Positions 9,561 through 17,567 are shown, counted from the first letter of the stretch. The stretch: DNA of 64,000 nt from Micromonospora humi (GCF_900090105.1 NZ_FMDM01000005.1:407696-471695); one strand, 5' to 3'. Made by a program: numbers and translations. The notes: generated by a model from the letters alone, not told the origin.

Positions 9561-9585
9561 GCCTGAAGGTTCGGTTTTTTCAGGC
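9561..9585 (+). promoter_or_regulatory. Inverted repeat in the leader of the radical SAM gene
   Basis: GCCTGAA (9561-9567) and TTCAGGC (9579-9585) form a perfect 7-bp inverted repeat with a T-rich spacer. It ends just before the GGGGGAGGG ribosome site of the radical SAM gene. It could be an operator, or a leader hairpin that limits access to the ribosome site. No regulator gene is adjacent. Confidence 0.4.
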
Positions 9586-9597
9586 GGGGGAGGGTCG

Positions 9598-10713
9598 ATG
9601 GCTGCGCGCGCGCCCGGGGGAATGCGAGGCATCGCCTCCGTTCCCTCCTACGTGGTGATGCAGCCGACCACGCTGTGCAACCTCGACTGCGCCTACTGCT
9701 ACCTGCCGCTGCGCGCGGCGGATCGGCGGATGCCGGTGGCGGTGGCCGAGGCGGTCGCGGCGTCGGTGAACCCCTGGGCGGCCCAGGGCCGGTGCTCGGT
9801 GGTCTGGCACGGTGGTGAGCCGCTGGCGGCCGGCCGGGAGCACCTGGCCGCCCTGCTGGCCCCGTTCGGGCCGGAGGTCGAGCACCACGTGCAGACCAAC
9901 GCCACGCTGATCGACGACGCCTGGTGCGCGTTCTTCGCGGAGCACCGGGTGCGGGTCAGCGTGAGCGTGGACGGCCCGCGGGCGCGCAACGCCGAGCGGG
10001 TCACCCGGGGCGGCCGTCCCGCGTACGACCGGATCGTGGCCGGGGTGGCGGCGCTGCGCCGCCACGGGCTGCCCTTCTCGGCCCTCGCGGTCGTCTCCCG
10101 GCCGGAGCCGGGATTGGCGGCCGAGTTGTACGGCTACTTCCTCGACCTGGGTTGCGAGGTGCTGGGCGTCAACATCGAGGAGACCGAGGGGGTCAACACC
10201 CGGACGAACGCGCGGGACGAGGCCGCGGTGACCGGGTTCTGGTCCGAACTGGTCGCGGCGTGGCGTCGGGATCCCCGGATCCACCTCCGCGAGGTGGAGT
10301 GGTCGTTGCGGTACGCCGGCGCGGTGCTGGCGGGCGCCGCCGACGACCTGCTGCCCCGCCGGCTCGACCCGATCCCGACGGTCGGCCACGACGGCTCGGT
10401 GGTGGTGCTCTCGCCCGAGCTGGCCGGCTTCACCGACCCTCACTACGGCGACTTCGGCAGCGGGAACGTGCTCACCACCCCGCTGCGGGAGATCCTCGTC
10501 GGCGCCGGGCGCACGCCCTGGGTGGGTGAGTTCCTCGCCGGCGTGGAGGCGTGCCGGGCGTCCTGCGCCTACTTCGGCTTCTGCGGCGGCGGGCATGCCG
10601 CGAACCGCTACTTCGAGCAGGGGCGGTTCGACGGTACGGAGACCGAGCACTGTCGCAACAGCAAGATCCGCCTATTGGAGGGAGTGTTGGAGCATGCCCG
10701 AGATCACCAGTGA
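9598..10713 (+). CDS. Radical SAM/SPASM peptide maturase, probable three-residue-cyclophane-forming enzyme (AmcB-like)
   Basis: The 371-residue protein has the radical SAM signature CNLDCAYC (C27, C31, C34). A TIM-barrel core follows with VVWHGGEPL, QTNATLIDD and SVSVDGP. The C-terminal SPASM/twitch-type cysteines are C319, C323, C329 and C352, preceded by FGSGNVL. This architecture matches FxsB/AmcB-type maturases that crosslink an aromatic ring to the side chain two residues on in a RiPP precursor. The substrate is almost certainly the next gene, whose ATG lies inside this one (20-nt overlap). A strong GGGGGAGGG ribosome site precedes ATG 9598. No transporter or protease gene is nearby. The maturase class is well supported; the exact subfamily is inferred. 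Confidence 0.88.
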   Translation: MAARAPGGMRGIASVPSYVVMQPTTLCNLDCAYCYLPLRAADRRMPVAVAEAVAASVNPWAAQGRCSVVWHGGEPLAAGREHLAALLAPFGPEVEHHVQTNATLIDDAWCAFFAEHRVRVSVSVDGPRARNAERVTRGGRPAYDRIVAGVAALRRHGLPFSALAVVSRPEPGLAAELYGYFLDLGCEVLGVNIEETEGVNTRTNARDEAAVTGFWSELVAAWRRDPRIHLREVEWSLRYAGAVLAGAADDLLPRRLDPIPTVGHDGSVVVLSPELAGFTDPHYGDFGSGNVLTTPLREILVGAGRTPWVGEFLAGVEACRASCAYFGFCGGGHAANRYFEQGRFDGTETEHCRNSKIRLLEGVLEHARDHQ

Positions 10714-10906
10714 CACCGACCGGGACGTGGTCGCCGACCGGGTGCGGGAGGCCGCCGCGGGGCTGTCCGCGCTGCTCCACGAGGCCGAGGCGGCCCGCCT
10801 GCTACGGGCGGAGGTGTCGGGTTCCGACGGTGCCCACGCGGTGTGCGCGTGGAACCACTTCGAGAACATCCCGACGTTCTACAACTGGAACAACCGGCCA
10901 CGCTGA
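10694..10906 (+). CDS. Cyclophane (triceptide) RiPP precursor peptide, AmcA-like
   Basis: This short gene encodes 70 residues. An acidic, helical leader (about 1-50: AAAGLSALLHEAEAARLLRAE) is followed by a core, CAWNHFENIPTFYNWNNRPR. The core holds consecutive aromatic-x-Asn/His triplets: W53-N-H55, F56-E-N58, F62-Y-N64 and W65-N-N67. Triplets of this form are the substrates of cyclophane-forming radical SAM enzymes, which join the ring carbon of the first residue to the beta carbon of the third. The gene overlaps the maturase by 20 nt, indicating translational coupling. There is no double-Gly or other obvious leader cleavage site; release may need an unlinked protease. The product structure is predicted, not known. 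Confidence 0.85.
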   Translation: MPEITSDTDRDVVADRVREAAAGLSALLHEAEAARLLRAEVSGSDGAHAVCAWNHFENIPTFYNWNNRPR

Positions 10907-10920
10907 GGCGACGGTCCCGG

Positions 10921-10976
10921 GATCAGGGACCTGCCGGCGCGGCCGGGGAGGCACCCGGTGCGGCAGGTCCCTGATC
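10921..10976 (+). terminator. Terminator of the RiPP cassette
   Basis: A perfect 16-bp stem (10921-10936 with 10961-10976, arms starting GATCAGGGACC) encloses a 24-nt GC-rich loop, 15 nt after the precursor stop codon. Its strength separates the cassette from the convergent DUF3073 gene. Confidence 0.8.
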
Positions 10977-11012
10977 GTCGGATGTGCGCCGGCTCCGGGG
11001 TGAGCACATGCG

Positions 11013-11040
11013 TGAGCACGCGGGTGTTCCCGCGTGCTCA
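11013..11040 (-). terminator. Terminator of the DUF3073 gene
   Basis: TGAGCACGCGGG and CCCGCGTGCTCA form a perfect 12-bp stem with a TGTT tetraloop, 15 nt beyond the DUF3073 stop codon on the minus strand. Confidence 0.75.
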
Positions 11041-11054
11041 GATGTGACCGGAGG

Positions 11055-11267
11055 TCAGCGGGTCGGACGGGCCCAGGGGTCCGGGTCGTCGTCCGCGTGG
11101 TCCTCGTCATCGTCGTCGACAAAGTTCTTGTCGTCGTCGAAGTTGTGCTCAGACTTTCCACTACCCGCCAGTTCACGCTGCAAGGCGGTTAGGTCGGTGT
11201 TCGGGGAGTGGTACTTCAACTCCCGGGCCACCTTCGTCTGCTTGGCCTTAGCACGGCCGCGCCCCAT
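11055..11267 (-). CDS. DUF3073 family protein
   Basis: This 70-residue protein is a typical DUF3073 member. It has a basic N-terminus (MGRGRAKAKQTKVARELKYHSP), a short conserved helix (TDLTALQREL) and an extremely acidic tail rich in Asp. The family is conserved across actinomycetes next to purM and has no known function. ATG 11267 is preceded by GAGGGGG at good distance; the longer frame to 11330 lacks support. The Lys/Arg head and Asp tail suggest nucleic-acid contact or a disordered chaperone-like role, which is speculation. Confidence 0.93.
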   Translation of the reverse strand: MGRGRAKAKQTKVARELKYHSPNTDLTALQRELAGSGKSEHNFDDDKNFVDDDDEDHADDDPDPWARPTR

Positions 11268-11529
11268 GGCTCGACCCCCTCGCACAGAATGCGGGGCAGC
11301 CCGAAGGCGGGCCCCGATGACGTCAGGCATCTCTCGTGGCTCTTACGGTACATGGGGATGCCGCCGTTCGGCACCTCGGGTCACCGTCGACCGGCCTTGC
11401 GCGTCGCAGTGTTCCGGCTGTCACCCAGTGTACCCGGTAAGGGGTGTTGACCGAGACCGGCCGTGACAGCCGGCAAACCGGCACGAAGCAACCGATGTCC
11501 AGCTTAACGCCCCAGCGAGAGTCGCGCGG

Positions 11530-11561
11530 CCCGGGGGCGGAGCCGGCGGCCCGCCCCCGGG
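11530..11561 (-). terminator. Terminator of the Leu/Val dehydrogenase gene
   Basis: CCCGGGGGCGG (11530-11540) pairs with CCGCCCCCGGG (11551-11561), a perfect 11-bp stem with a 10-nt loop, beginning 6 nt past the dehydrogenase stop. Confidence 0.75.
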
Positions 11562-11566
11562 AGCCG

Positions 11567-12649
11567 TCAGCGCAGGTGGATGGCGCGCAGCCGGCCGACC
11601 TCGGCCATCCGTCGCTCGGCGAGCCGGTCCGCCGCGACCGCCGGCGGGACGCCCTCGTCGTCGGCGAGCCGCAGGATCTCCCGGGTGGTGTCGAAGATCC
11701 GAGTCGCGCGCAGCTTGGCCCGGTCGAAGTTGAAGCCCTCGATCTCGTCGGCCACCTGGATCACGCCGCCGGCGTTCACCACGTAGTCCGGGGTGTAGAG
11801 GATGCCCCGGTCGGCGAGGACCTTCTCGATGCCCGCGTGGGCGAGCTGGTTGTTCGCCGCACCGGTGACCACCTTGGCCCGCAGCACCGGCACGGTGTCG
11901 TCGTTCAGCGCGCCGCCCAGCGCGCACGGGGCGTACACGTCGATGTCGGACGCGACGAGCGCCGCGGTGTCGTCGACCAGGGTGACCTGCGGGTGGGTGG
12001 CGCGCACCCACTCCTGGGCGCGCGGGTTGACGTCGGTCGCCACCACCTCGGCCCCATCCTCGACCAGATGCGTGGTCAGGTACTTGCCGACCTTGCCCAG
12101 GCCGGCCACGCCGACCCGCCGGCCGGACAGCGTCGGGCTGCCCCACACGTGCTCGGCGGCGGCCCGCATGCCCTGGAACACGCCCCAGGCGGTGAGGATC
12201 GACGAGTCGCCGGCGCCGCCGTGCTCCACGCTGCGGCCGGTCACGTAGCGGGTCTCGCGGGCGATCACGTCCATGTCGGCGACGTAGGTGCCGACGTCGC
12301 AGGCCGTGTAGTAGCGGCCGTTGAGCGACTCCACGAAGCGGCCGTACGCGCGCAGCAGGGCCTCGCTCTTGAGCTGCTCGGGGTCGCCCCAGATGACCGC
12401 CTTGCCGCCACCGAGGTCGAGGTTGGCCAGGGCGTTCTTGTATGCCATGCCGCGGGAGAGGTCGAGCACGTCGGCGAGGGCGTCGGCCTCGCTGGCGTAC
12501 GGGTAGAACCGGGTGCCGCCGAGCGCGGGGCCCAGCGCGGTGGAGTAGATCCCGATGATCGCCTTCAGGCCGGACTGCTTGTCCTGGCAGAACACGACCT
12601 GTTCGTGACCCGTGGATCCCGGGTCGTCGGTGCTGGCGAATACGCCCAT
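11567..12649 (-). CDS. vdh: Leucine/valine dehydrogenase (Glu/Leu/Phe/Val dehydrogenase family)
   Basis: The 360-residue enzyme oxidatively deaminates branched-chain amino acids with NAD+, the first step of their catabolism. It shows the dimerisation domain with catalytic lysines in [21 protein letters not shown] (K71, K83). The Rossmann domain starts at [13 protein letters not shown] near residue 180, and the ANNQLA and [11 protein letters not shown] motifs of the family follow. ATG 12649 has an AGGAG ribosome site seven bases upstream. In Streptomyces a valine dehydrogenase gene lies in the same place between DUF3073 and bldC, which supports the name. Leu versus Val preference cannot be read from the sequence. 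Confidence 0.92.
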   Translation of the reverse strand: MGVFASTDDPGSTGHEQVVFCQDKQSGLKAIIGIYSTALGPALGGTRFYPYASEADALADVLDLSRGMAYKNALANLDLGGGKAVIWGDPEQLKSEALLRAYGRFVESLNGRYYTACDVGTYVADMDVIARETRYVTGRSVEHGGAGDSSILTAWGVFQGMRAAAEHVWGSPTLSGRRVGVAGLGKVGKYLTTHLVEDGAEVVATDVNPRAQEWVRATHPQVTLVDDTAALVASDIDVYAPCALGGALNDDTVPVLRAKVVTGAANNQLAHAGIEKVLADRGILYTPDYVVNAGGVIQVADEIEGFNFDRAKLRATRIFDTTREILRLADDEGVPPAVAADRLAERRMAEVGRLRAIHLR

Positions 12650-12825
12650 GGCTGACTCCTGTGTCGGTGTGCGCCCTTGTGGGGCGCGGAACCCTCGGTG
12701 GCACGCCGGCGGGATGCTGCCGGTGTCGTTGAGCCTAATATCGGCCGGAACCGTACTGTCGCCCCCGTCACGCCGCCGGTGTGACGGCGGCGACGGACGG
12801 TCCCGTCTCGTGGGAGGATCGCGCC

Positions 12826-13665
12826 GTGCCGTCGCTCTTCGCTTCATACCTGCGCGTGTACGAGCCGCTGACCGCCTTCGACCGGGACCGGCAGTCGTAC
12901 TGGCGCCGGTACGTCAGCGAGGGCCGGGCGATCGCCCCGCTGGAGGGGCCGGGCCGGCAACGGACCTCGGTGATCGAGGCGCTGGGCGCGGGGTGGACCC
13001 GGCTGCCCGACCTGCCCGACGAGGCGTACGTCCTGGAGGCCGACGACACGCTGCTGGTCTGCCCGTGGAACCTGCGGATCCGGGTCGCCGAGGCGGCGCT
13101 GAGCGCCCGCGACGGCGTGCCCCCGGTGCTGGCCGACGCGTTCGTGCCGCCGGTCCTGGCCGGGCAGGCGAAGGCCGTCGTGGAGGACTGGCGCAGCGGG
13201 GCGCGGGTGCTGGAGCACGGGGTGCCGCGGGTGCACGAGCAGGTCGCCACCTGGGGGGTGCCGCTGCGCTGGTTCGTGCTCTTCGAGGCCGGGGAGCGGC
13301 ACCTGGTCACCGACCCGGAGCGGCGGGCGCTGCGCTACCGCACCGAGATCTCGAAGGCGCGTCGACGCTCCTCCCGGGCACTGTCGGTGCTGCGCAAGTC
13401 GGTCGGCGAGGCGCCGATCACCGAGGCGGTCGAGGAGGCCGCCCGCTGGCTGGAGGAGTTCCACCCGCGCTCGGTGGTGGAGCTGGACTACGGCGGCCTG
13501 GTGCGGCTGCTGCCGGACGAGACGCTCACCGAGGACGACTCGACCGAGTTGGTCGCGACCGGTCTGGCCGGTCTGGCCCGGGGCGAGGCGGAGGAGGCCT
13601 CCGCGGCGTACGACAAGCTGGTGGCCCGCTGGCGCGCGGTGCAACTTCTGGAACGCTGCAACTGA
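12826..13665 (+). CDS. Conserved actinobacterial protein of unknown function, vdh-bldC neighbourhood
   Basis: The 279-residue protein ([20 protein letters not shown] at the N-terminus) has no signal peptide, membrane segment or catalytic motif that I recognise. It is well-folded in composition, with a helical C-terminus rich in charged residues. Equivalent proteins beginning the same way occur between valine dehydrogenase and bldC in other actinomycetes, so it is real and conserved. GTG 12826 fits the conserved start; an in-frame GTG at 12781 would add 15 residues. It is divergent from vdh across about 180 bp. Confidence 0.85.
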   Translation: MPSLFASYLRVYEPLTAFDRDRQSYWRRYVSEGRAIAPLEGPGRQRTSVIEALGAGWTRLPDLPDEAYVLEADDTLLVCPWNLRIRVAEAALSARDGVPPVLADAFVPPVLAGQAKAVVEDWRSGARVLEHGVPRVHEQVATWGVPLRWFVLFEAGERHLVTDPERRALRYRTEISKARRRSSRALSVLRKSVGEAPITEAVEEAARWLEEFHPRSVVELDYGGLVRLLPDETLTEDDSTELVATGLAGLARGEAEEASAAYDKLVARWRAVQLLERCN

Positions 13666-13721
13666 CGCCCGTTTTGTTCCTGTTCGGGGCAGGGGATACG
13701 AGACTGTCTTGTAGTTGACGC

Positions 13722-13736
13722 ATCACGAACCGTGAT
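13722..13736. promoter_or_regulatory. Palindrome in the 256-bp region upstream of bldC
   Basis: ATCACG-AAC-CGTGAT is a perfect 6-bp inverted repeat lying directly after TTGACG (13714-13719), a possible -35 hexamer. The following DNA is unusually A/T-rich (13741-13785). No gene is visible between 13666 and 13921, so this region probably holds the bldC promoter and its control sites. Confidence 0.35.
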
Positions 13737-13921
13737 CATGAGTCCGAATAAGGTAGATTCTGCGGCATAAAAGTCGTAAAAATCGGGCATGGTTCATCCG
13801 TCCGTCTAGGGACCTTCAGCCGTTCGGCCCATGTCGGACATCGGGGACTAGCCGGACCATGGGAGACGCGTCGGCCGGCGGGACCCCGGCCGATGTCTAT
13901 ACATGTGGAGGAGTGACCCCG

Positions 13922-14131
13922 ATGGCATCGCGAACGCACGAACCAGAGCCGCTACTCACACCGGCCGAGGTGGCGTCGATGTTCCGAGTCGACCCGAAGA
14001 CGGTGACCCGGTGGGCCAAGGCTGGCAAGCTCAGCGCCATCCGGACCCTGGGCGGCCACCGCCGTTACCGCGAGTCGGAGGTACGGGCCCTGCTGCAGGG
14101 GCAGATCCCCCAGCAGCGTCAGGGAGACTGA
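13922..14131 (+). CDS. bldC: BldC, MerR-like developmental DNA-binding protein
   Basis: The 69-residue protein is almost entirely one winged-helix MerR-type DNA-binding domain (LLTPAEVASMFRVDPKTVTRW, TLGGHRRYRESEVRALL) with no effector domain. In Streptomyces, BldC binds direct repeats head to tail and delays sporulation. ATG 13922 matches the usual length and lies about 10 nt after GGAGGAG; the in-frame GTG at 13913 is too close to that site. The orthologue sits at the same end of the pur-vdh block, which supports orthology rather than a general BldC-like protein. Confidence 0.93.
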   Translation: MASRTHEPEPLLTPAEVASMFRVDPKTVTRWAKAGKLSAIRTLGGHRRYRESEVRALLQGQIPQQRQGD

Positions 14132-14161
14132 CGGACCGGAGTTTTCCAGCTTTTCGATCAG

Positions 14162-14188
14162 GGGCGGTCGGCCGACGGGCCACCGCCC
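14162..14188. terminator. Bidirectional hairpin between bldC and the PPOX gene
   Basis: GGGCGGT (14162-14168) pairs with ACCGCCC (14182-14188) between convergent genes. The stem is 7 bp with a 13-nt loop. Confidence 0.5.
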
Positions 14189-14587
14189 TTAATCATGCCC
14201 GGGGGTTGCTCCGTCCAACACGATCCGCAGCCCCACCGTGCCGCTCTCCCCCCGACGCAGTCGACTGCCCAGCAGGCTCAACCGGCCGATCAGCCGGTAC
14301 TTGTGCTTCAGCAACCCCCGCACCCGGCGGGTGCTCTCCGGATCGTCGATGGTGGCGTGTCCGGGCACCGCCTCCCCGTGCGGCCGGCCGCGCACGTCGC
14401 ACGGGGCCACCGTGACCCGGCCGTCGCGCCGGATCCGCTTCACCTTGCCGGAGTCGGACACCGTCCACACCGCCAGCGCGTCGCCGTCGCGCACCGCCCA
14501 CACCGGCGTCGGCACCGCCCGACCGTCCTTGCGGAACGTGGTGAGCAGGACGTACTTCTCCGCCGCGAGGCGATCCAGGTCGGTCAC
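14189..14587 (-). CDS. PPOX-class F420-dependent oxidoreductase-like protein
   Basis: The 132-residue split-barrel protein belongs to the PPOX/FDOR group. It opens with the family pattern KYVLLTTFRKDGRAVPTPVWAV, followed by VWTVSDSGKVKRIRRDGRVTVAPCDVRG. Such proteins bind F420 (or FMN/heme) and reduce diverse small molecules; the substrate is unknown. The start is GTG 14587. It is divergent from the neighbouring methyltransferase across 53 bp. Family assignment is firm; cofactor assignment follows from the family and from actinomycetes making F420. Confidence 0.87.
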   Translation of the reverse strand: MTDLDRLAAEKYVLLTTFRKDGRAVPTPVWAVRDGDALAVWTVSDSGKVKRIRRDGRVTVAPCDVRGRPHGEAVPGHATIDDPESTRRVRGLLKHKYRLIGRLSLLGSRLRRGESGTVGLRIVLDGATPGHD

Positions 14588-14640
14588 GCCGCCCAGGATA
14601 CGGCCGCGACCGCGCCCGCGAGCCCGGATAGCGTGCTCCC

Positions 14641-15420
14641 ATGACCTCCGAGCCCACGATCGGCGACGTCTTCGGCGAGATGATCCGCGACGCGTACGCG
14701 GTGGCCACCGGCGTCGGACCCCGACCGATGGCCGGCGGGCGGCTGCCGCGCCCGGTCATCGAGATCATCGAACGGGACGACGGGCTGGTCAACGGCGCGC
14801 CGGCCGGTCACTACCTGGATCCGCCCGAGCGGTGGCAGCCGCACGACCACCGGGCGGTGGACCGGGTGCACGGGCACGTGCTCGACGTCGGGGTCGGCGC
14901 CGGCCGGATCGCGTTGCGCCTGCAGGAGCGCGGCGTGCCGGTCACCGGCCTGGACACCTCGCTCGGCGCGCTGCGGGTCAGCCGTCACCGGGGCGTACGC
15001 GAACTGGTGCACGCGACGGTCGACGAGCACGTCGCCGACGGCCGGCGCTACGACACGTTCCTGCTGCTCGGCAACAACCTGGGCCTGTTCGAGGGACGCG
15101 AGCGCGCCCCCGCGCTGCTGGCCGCGCTCGCCGCGCTGGCCCGGCCCGGCGCGCGGGTGATCGCGCACGGCACCGACCCGTACGGCACCACCGACCCGGT
15201 GCACACCGCCTATCACGAGGCGAACCGGCGGCGGGGCCGGCTGGGCGGGCAGTTGCGGCTGCGGCTGCGCTACCGGCTGCTCGGCACCGAGTGGTTCGAC
15301 TACCTGGTGTGCTCGCCCGACGAGTTCGCCGAGCTGGTCCACGGCTCGCCGTGGCGACTCACCGACGTGGACACCACCGACCACCCCTACTATCTCGCCA
15401 CGCTCGCGCTCAGGCGTTAG
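14641..15420 (+). CDS. Class I SAM-dependent methyltransferase
   Basis: This 259-residue protein has a Rossmann methyltransferase core with motif I VLDVGVGAGRIAL at about residue 80. An acidic motif II follows (VTGLDTS), then LLLGNNLGLFEG at the motif IV position. An N-terminal helix region (MTSEPTIGDVFGEMIRDAYA) precedes the core. The methyl acceptor is unknown. The stop codon TAG is formed by the end of a 52-bp intergenic repeat. No operon partner is evident. Confidence 0.85.
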   Translation: MTSEPTIGDVFGEMIRDAYAVATGVGPRPMAGGRLPRPVIEIIERDDGLVNGAPAGHYLDPPERWQPHDHRAVDRVHGHVLDVGVGAGRIALRLQERGVPVTGLDTSLGALRVSRHRGVRELVHATVDEHVADGRRYDTFLLLGNNLGLFEGRERAPALLAALAALARPGARVIAHGTDPYGTTDPVHTAYHEANRRRGRLGGQLRLRLRYRLLGTEWFDYLVCSPDEFAELVHGSPWRLTDVDTTDHPYYLATLALRR

Positions 15421-15468
15421 GAAGGGGCCCCTCCTATCGCGTAGGCGATAAGAAGGGCCCCCGCCTTA
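15417..15468. repeat. 52-bp intergenic repeat, copy 1 (reverse orientation)
   Basis: This element is the reverse complement of a second copy at 51501-51552. The two align without gaps over 52 nt with 44 identities. It is itself an imperfect palindrome: GAAGGGGCCCCTCC near one end, GAAGGGCCCCC near the other, and TATCGC/GCGATA in the centre. Its left end supplies the TAG stop of the methyltransferase. Between convergent genes it can fold as a transcription terminator. Confidence 0.85.
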
Positions 15469-15472
15469 CATC

Positions 15473-15760
15473 TCAGACCTGGACGGTGGGCGCGGTCTCC
15501 TCGGGCGGGAGGCCGCCGTCGCCGTCGACCACCTCGTCCGGCGTGCCGTCCTCGTCGATGTCGACCATGGTGATGTCCACCTTGCCGTCGCCGTCGGTGT
15601 CGAACTGGAACAGGTCGGCCTTGCCGTCGCCGTCGGTGTCCACCACCCACACGTCGGTCTTGCCGTCGTTGTTGGTGTCCGCCCGAAGCAGGTCCACCCG
15701 CTCGTCACCGCGCGTCTCGACCGTCTCGGTGCCCTGCGCGCTCTCCGGTGCCTGGCTCAT
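15473..15760 (-). CDS. Small acidic protein with four DxDxDG calcium-binding-like repeats
   Basis: The 95-residue product consists mainly of four consecutive units of about 10-11 residues (ADTNNDGKTD, DTDGDGKAD, DTDGDGKVD, DIDEDGTPD). They resemble EF-hand or dockerin calcium loops and thrombospondin type 3 repeats. There is no signal peptide or membrane segment, so it should be cytoplasmic unless exported by another route. ATG 15760 has GGAACGAG just upstream; the long upstream extension of this frame overlaps other genes and is not real. Calcium binding is inferred from the motif; the function is unknown. Confidence 0.78.
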   Translation of the reverse strand: MSQAPESAQGTETVETRGDERVDLLRADTNNDGKTDVWVVDTDGDGKADLFQFDTDGDGKVDITMVDIDEDGTPDEVVDGDGGLPPEETAPTVQV

Positions 15761-15925
15761 CTCGTTCCTTCCTTCGGCGTTGACGGCGGTCTTTACCCCG
15801 TCCGGCCGGCCCCCACGCATGCCCGGCGGTCCCGCCCTGCATAGGGTCGCATCCAGGATCGAGCGAGCGGCCGGCCCGGCACGGCGGAGACCCCGCGCGC
15901 CACCGGTAGCGACGAGAGGGCAGCG

Positions 15926-16783
15926 ATGAGTGGTCGTTTTGTGGTCGTCGGGGCCGGCACCATGGGCCTCGGCATCGCGTACGTGGCGGCCGGCGCCGGG
16001 TACGCGGTCGAGCTGGTCGAGGTCGACCCCGACCGGGGCGCCGACGCCGTCCGGCGCCTCGGCGAGCTGTGGGACCGCGCCGTGGGGCGGGGCAAGCTGA
16101 CCGCGGAGGCGGCCACCGCCAACCGGGTCCGGGTGACCCTGCGGACCGGCCTGGCCGAGGTGGCCGAGGGGCCGGACGTGCTCGTGGAGGCGGTGCCCGA
16201 GCGCCTCGACCTCAAGCGGGCCGTGCTGCGGCAGGCCGAGGGCCGGCGGCCGGCGCTGCTGGGCAGCAACACGTCGAGCATCCCGATCGCCGAGCTGGCC
16301 GACGGGCTGGCGCGCCCGGCGGACTTCCTCGGGCTGCACTTCTTCAACCCGGTCTGGGCGATGACGCTGCTCGAGGTCGTGGTCGGCCCGGCCACCGCGC
16401 CGGCCACCACCGAGGCGGCCGTCGCGCTCGCCGCGCGGCTGGGCAAGGACCCCGTCGTGGTACGCGACATGCCCGGCTTCGCCACCTCCCGGCTCGGCGT
16501 CACGCTCGGCCTGGAGGCGATCCGGATGGTGGCCGACGGGGTGGCCGCGCCGGCCGACATCGACAAGGCGATGGTGCTCGGCTACCGGCACCCGGTCGGC
16601 CCGCTGGAGCTGACCGACCTGGTCGGACTGGACGTCCGGCTCGACATCGCGCGCACCCTCCAAGCCGCGTACGGGGACCGGTTCGCGCCGCCGCCGCTGC
16701 TGGTGGAGATGGTCGCCGCCGGACAGCTCGGCAAGAAGTCCGGGCAGGGCTTCTACACCTGGGAAGGCGGCACGAAGAAGTGA
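15926..16783 (+). CDS. 3-hydroxyacyl-CoA (3-hydroxybutyryl-CoA) dehydrogenase
   Basis: The 285-residue enzyme oxidises L-3-hydroxyacyl-CoA with NAD+. The NAD site GAGTMGLGIA begins at residue 9. The catalytic His lies in LGLHFFNPVW, and the C-terminal dimer domain contains DMPGFATSRLG and YRHPVGPLELTDLVGLD. The protein ends with GKKSGQGFYTW, the typical family terminus. The next gene, a crotonase, starts by GTG overlap with the stop, so the pair forms a two-step beta-oxidation module. Chain-length preference cannot be deduced. Confidence 0.93.
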   Translation: MSGRFVVVGAGTMGLGIAYVAAGAGYAVELVEVDPDRGADAVRRLGELWDRAVGRGKLTAEAATANRVRVTLRTGLAEVAEGPDVLVEAVPERLDLKRAVLRQAEGRRPALLGSNTSSIPIAELADGLARPADFLGLHFFNPVWAMTLLEVVVGPATAPATTEAAVALAARLGKDPVVVRDMPGFATSRLGVTLGLEAIRMVADGVAAPADIDKAMVLGYRHPVGPLELTDLVGLDVRLDIARTLQAAYGDRFAPPPLLVEMVAAGQLGKKSGQGFYTWEGGTKK

Positions 16784-17523
16784 GCGGGCTGCGGATCGAG
16801 GAGTTGCCGGACCGGCTCGTGGTCACGCTGGACCGGCCGGAGAAGCGCAACGCGATCGACGCCGACCTGGTCGGCGAGCTGCACGCCGTCTGCGCCGAGC
16901 TGGAGGCGCGGCCCCGGCTGATGCTGCTCACCGGCGGGACCGCGGGCATCTTCGCCGGCGGCGCGGACATCGCCCAACTGCGCGAGCGCGGCCGGCTGGA
17001 CGCGCTGGCCGCCATCAACCAGGGCGTGTTCGCCCGGATCCGGGCGCTCCCGTTGCCCACCGTGGCGGCCGTCGACGGCCCGGCGCTGGGCGGCGGCGCC
17101 GAGCTGGCGTACGCCTGCGATCTTCGGGTGTGCACGGACCGGGCGGTCTTCGGTCAGCCCGAGGTGCGGTTGGGCATCCTGGCCGGCGCCGGCGCGACCT
17201 ACCGGCTGCCGGCGTTGATCGGCGAGGCCCGGGCCAAGGAGCTGCTCTTCACCGGCCGGCGGGTGGACGCGGAGGAGGCGCTGCGGATCGGCCTGGTGAA
17301 CCGGGTGGTGGCCGAGCCGGCGGAGCTGCTGCCCACCGCCCACGGCCTGCTCGACGAGATGGCCAAGGGCTCGTCGCTGGCGCTGCGCCTGACCAAGCTG
17401 GCGGTGGACGCGCCACCGGCCGCGCACCCGCAGCTCGACCTGCTGAGCCAGGCGGTGCTCTTCGAGGACGAGGAGAAGCACCGGCGGATGACCGAGTTCC
17501 TGGAGCGCCGCCGGCCGCGCTGA
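16780..17523 (+). CDS. Enoyl-CoA hydratase/isomerase family protein
   Basis: The 247-residue crotonase-fold protein carries the oxyanion-hole segments FAGGADIAQL and GPALGGGAELAYACDLRV. The following FGQPEVRLGILAGAGATYRLP includes Glu at a usual catalytic position. It hydrates enoyl-CoA to 3-hydroxyacyl-CoA, the reaction preceding the upstream dehydrogenase. GTG 16780 shares bases with that gene's stop codon (GTGA), indicating translational coupling. A very similar start, LDRPEKRNAID, is standard in the family. Confidence 0.9.
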   Translation: MSGLRIEELPDRLVVTLDRPEKRNAIDADLVGELHAVCAELEARPRLMLLTGGTAGIFAGGADIAQLRERGRLDALAAINQGVFARIRALPLPTVAAVDGPALGGGAELAYACDLRVCTDRAVFGQPEVRLGILAGAGATYRLPALIGEARAKELLFTGRRVDAEEALRIGLVNRVVAEPAELLPTAHGLLDEMAKGSSLALRLTKLAVDAPPAAHPQLDLLSQAVLFEDEEKHRRMTEFLERRRPR

Positions 17524-17534
17524 ACCACCACGGC

Positions 17535-17567
17535 GAGGGCCGCACCGGATCCCCCGGTGCGGCCCTC
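17535..17567. terminator. Bidirectional terminator
   Basis: A perfect 14-bp stem (17535-17548 with 17554-17567; GAGGGCCGCACCGG arm) and 5-nt loop separates the crotonase gene from the convergent ABC binding protein. Confidence 0.8.
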
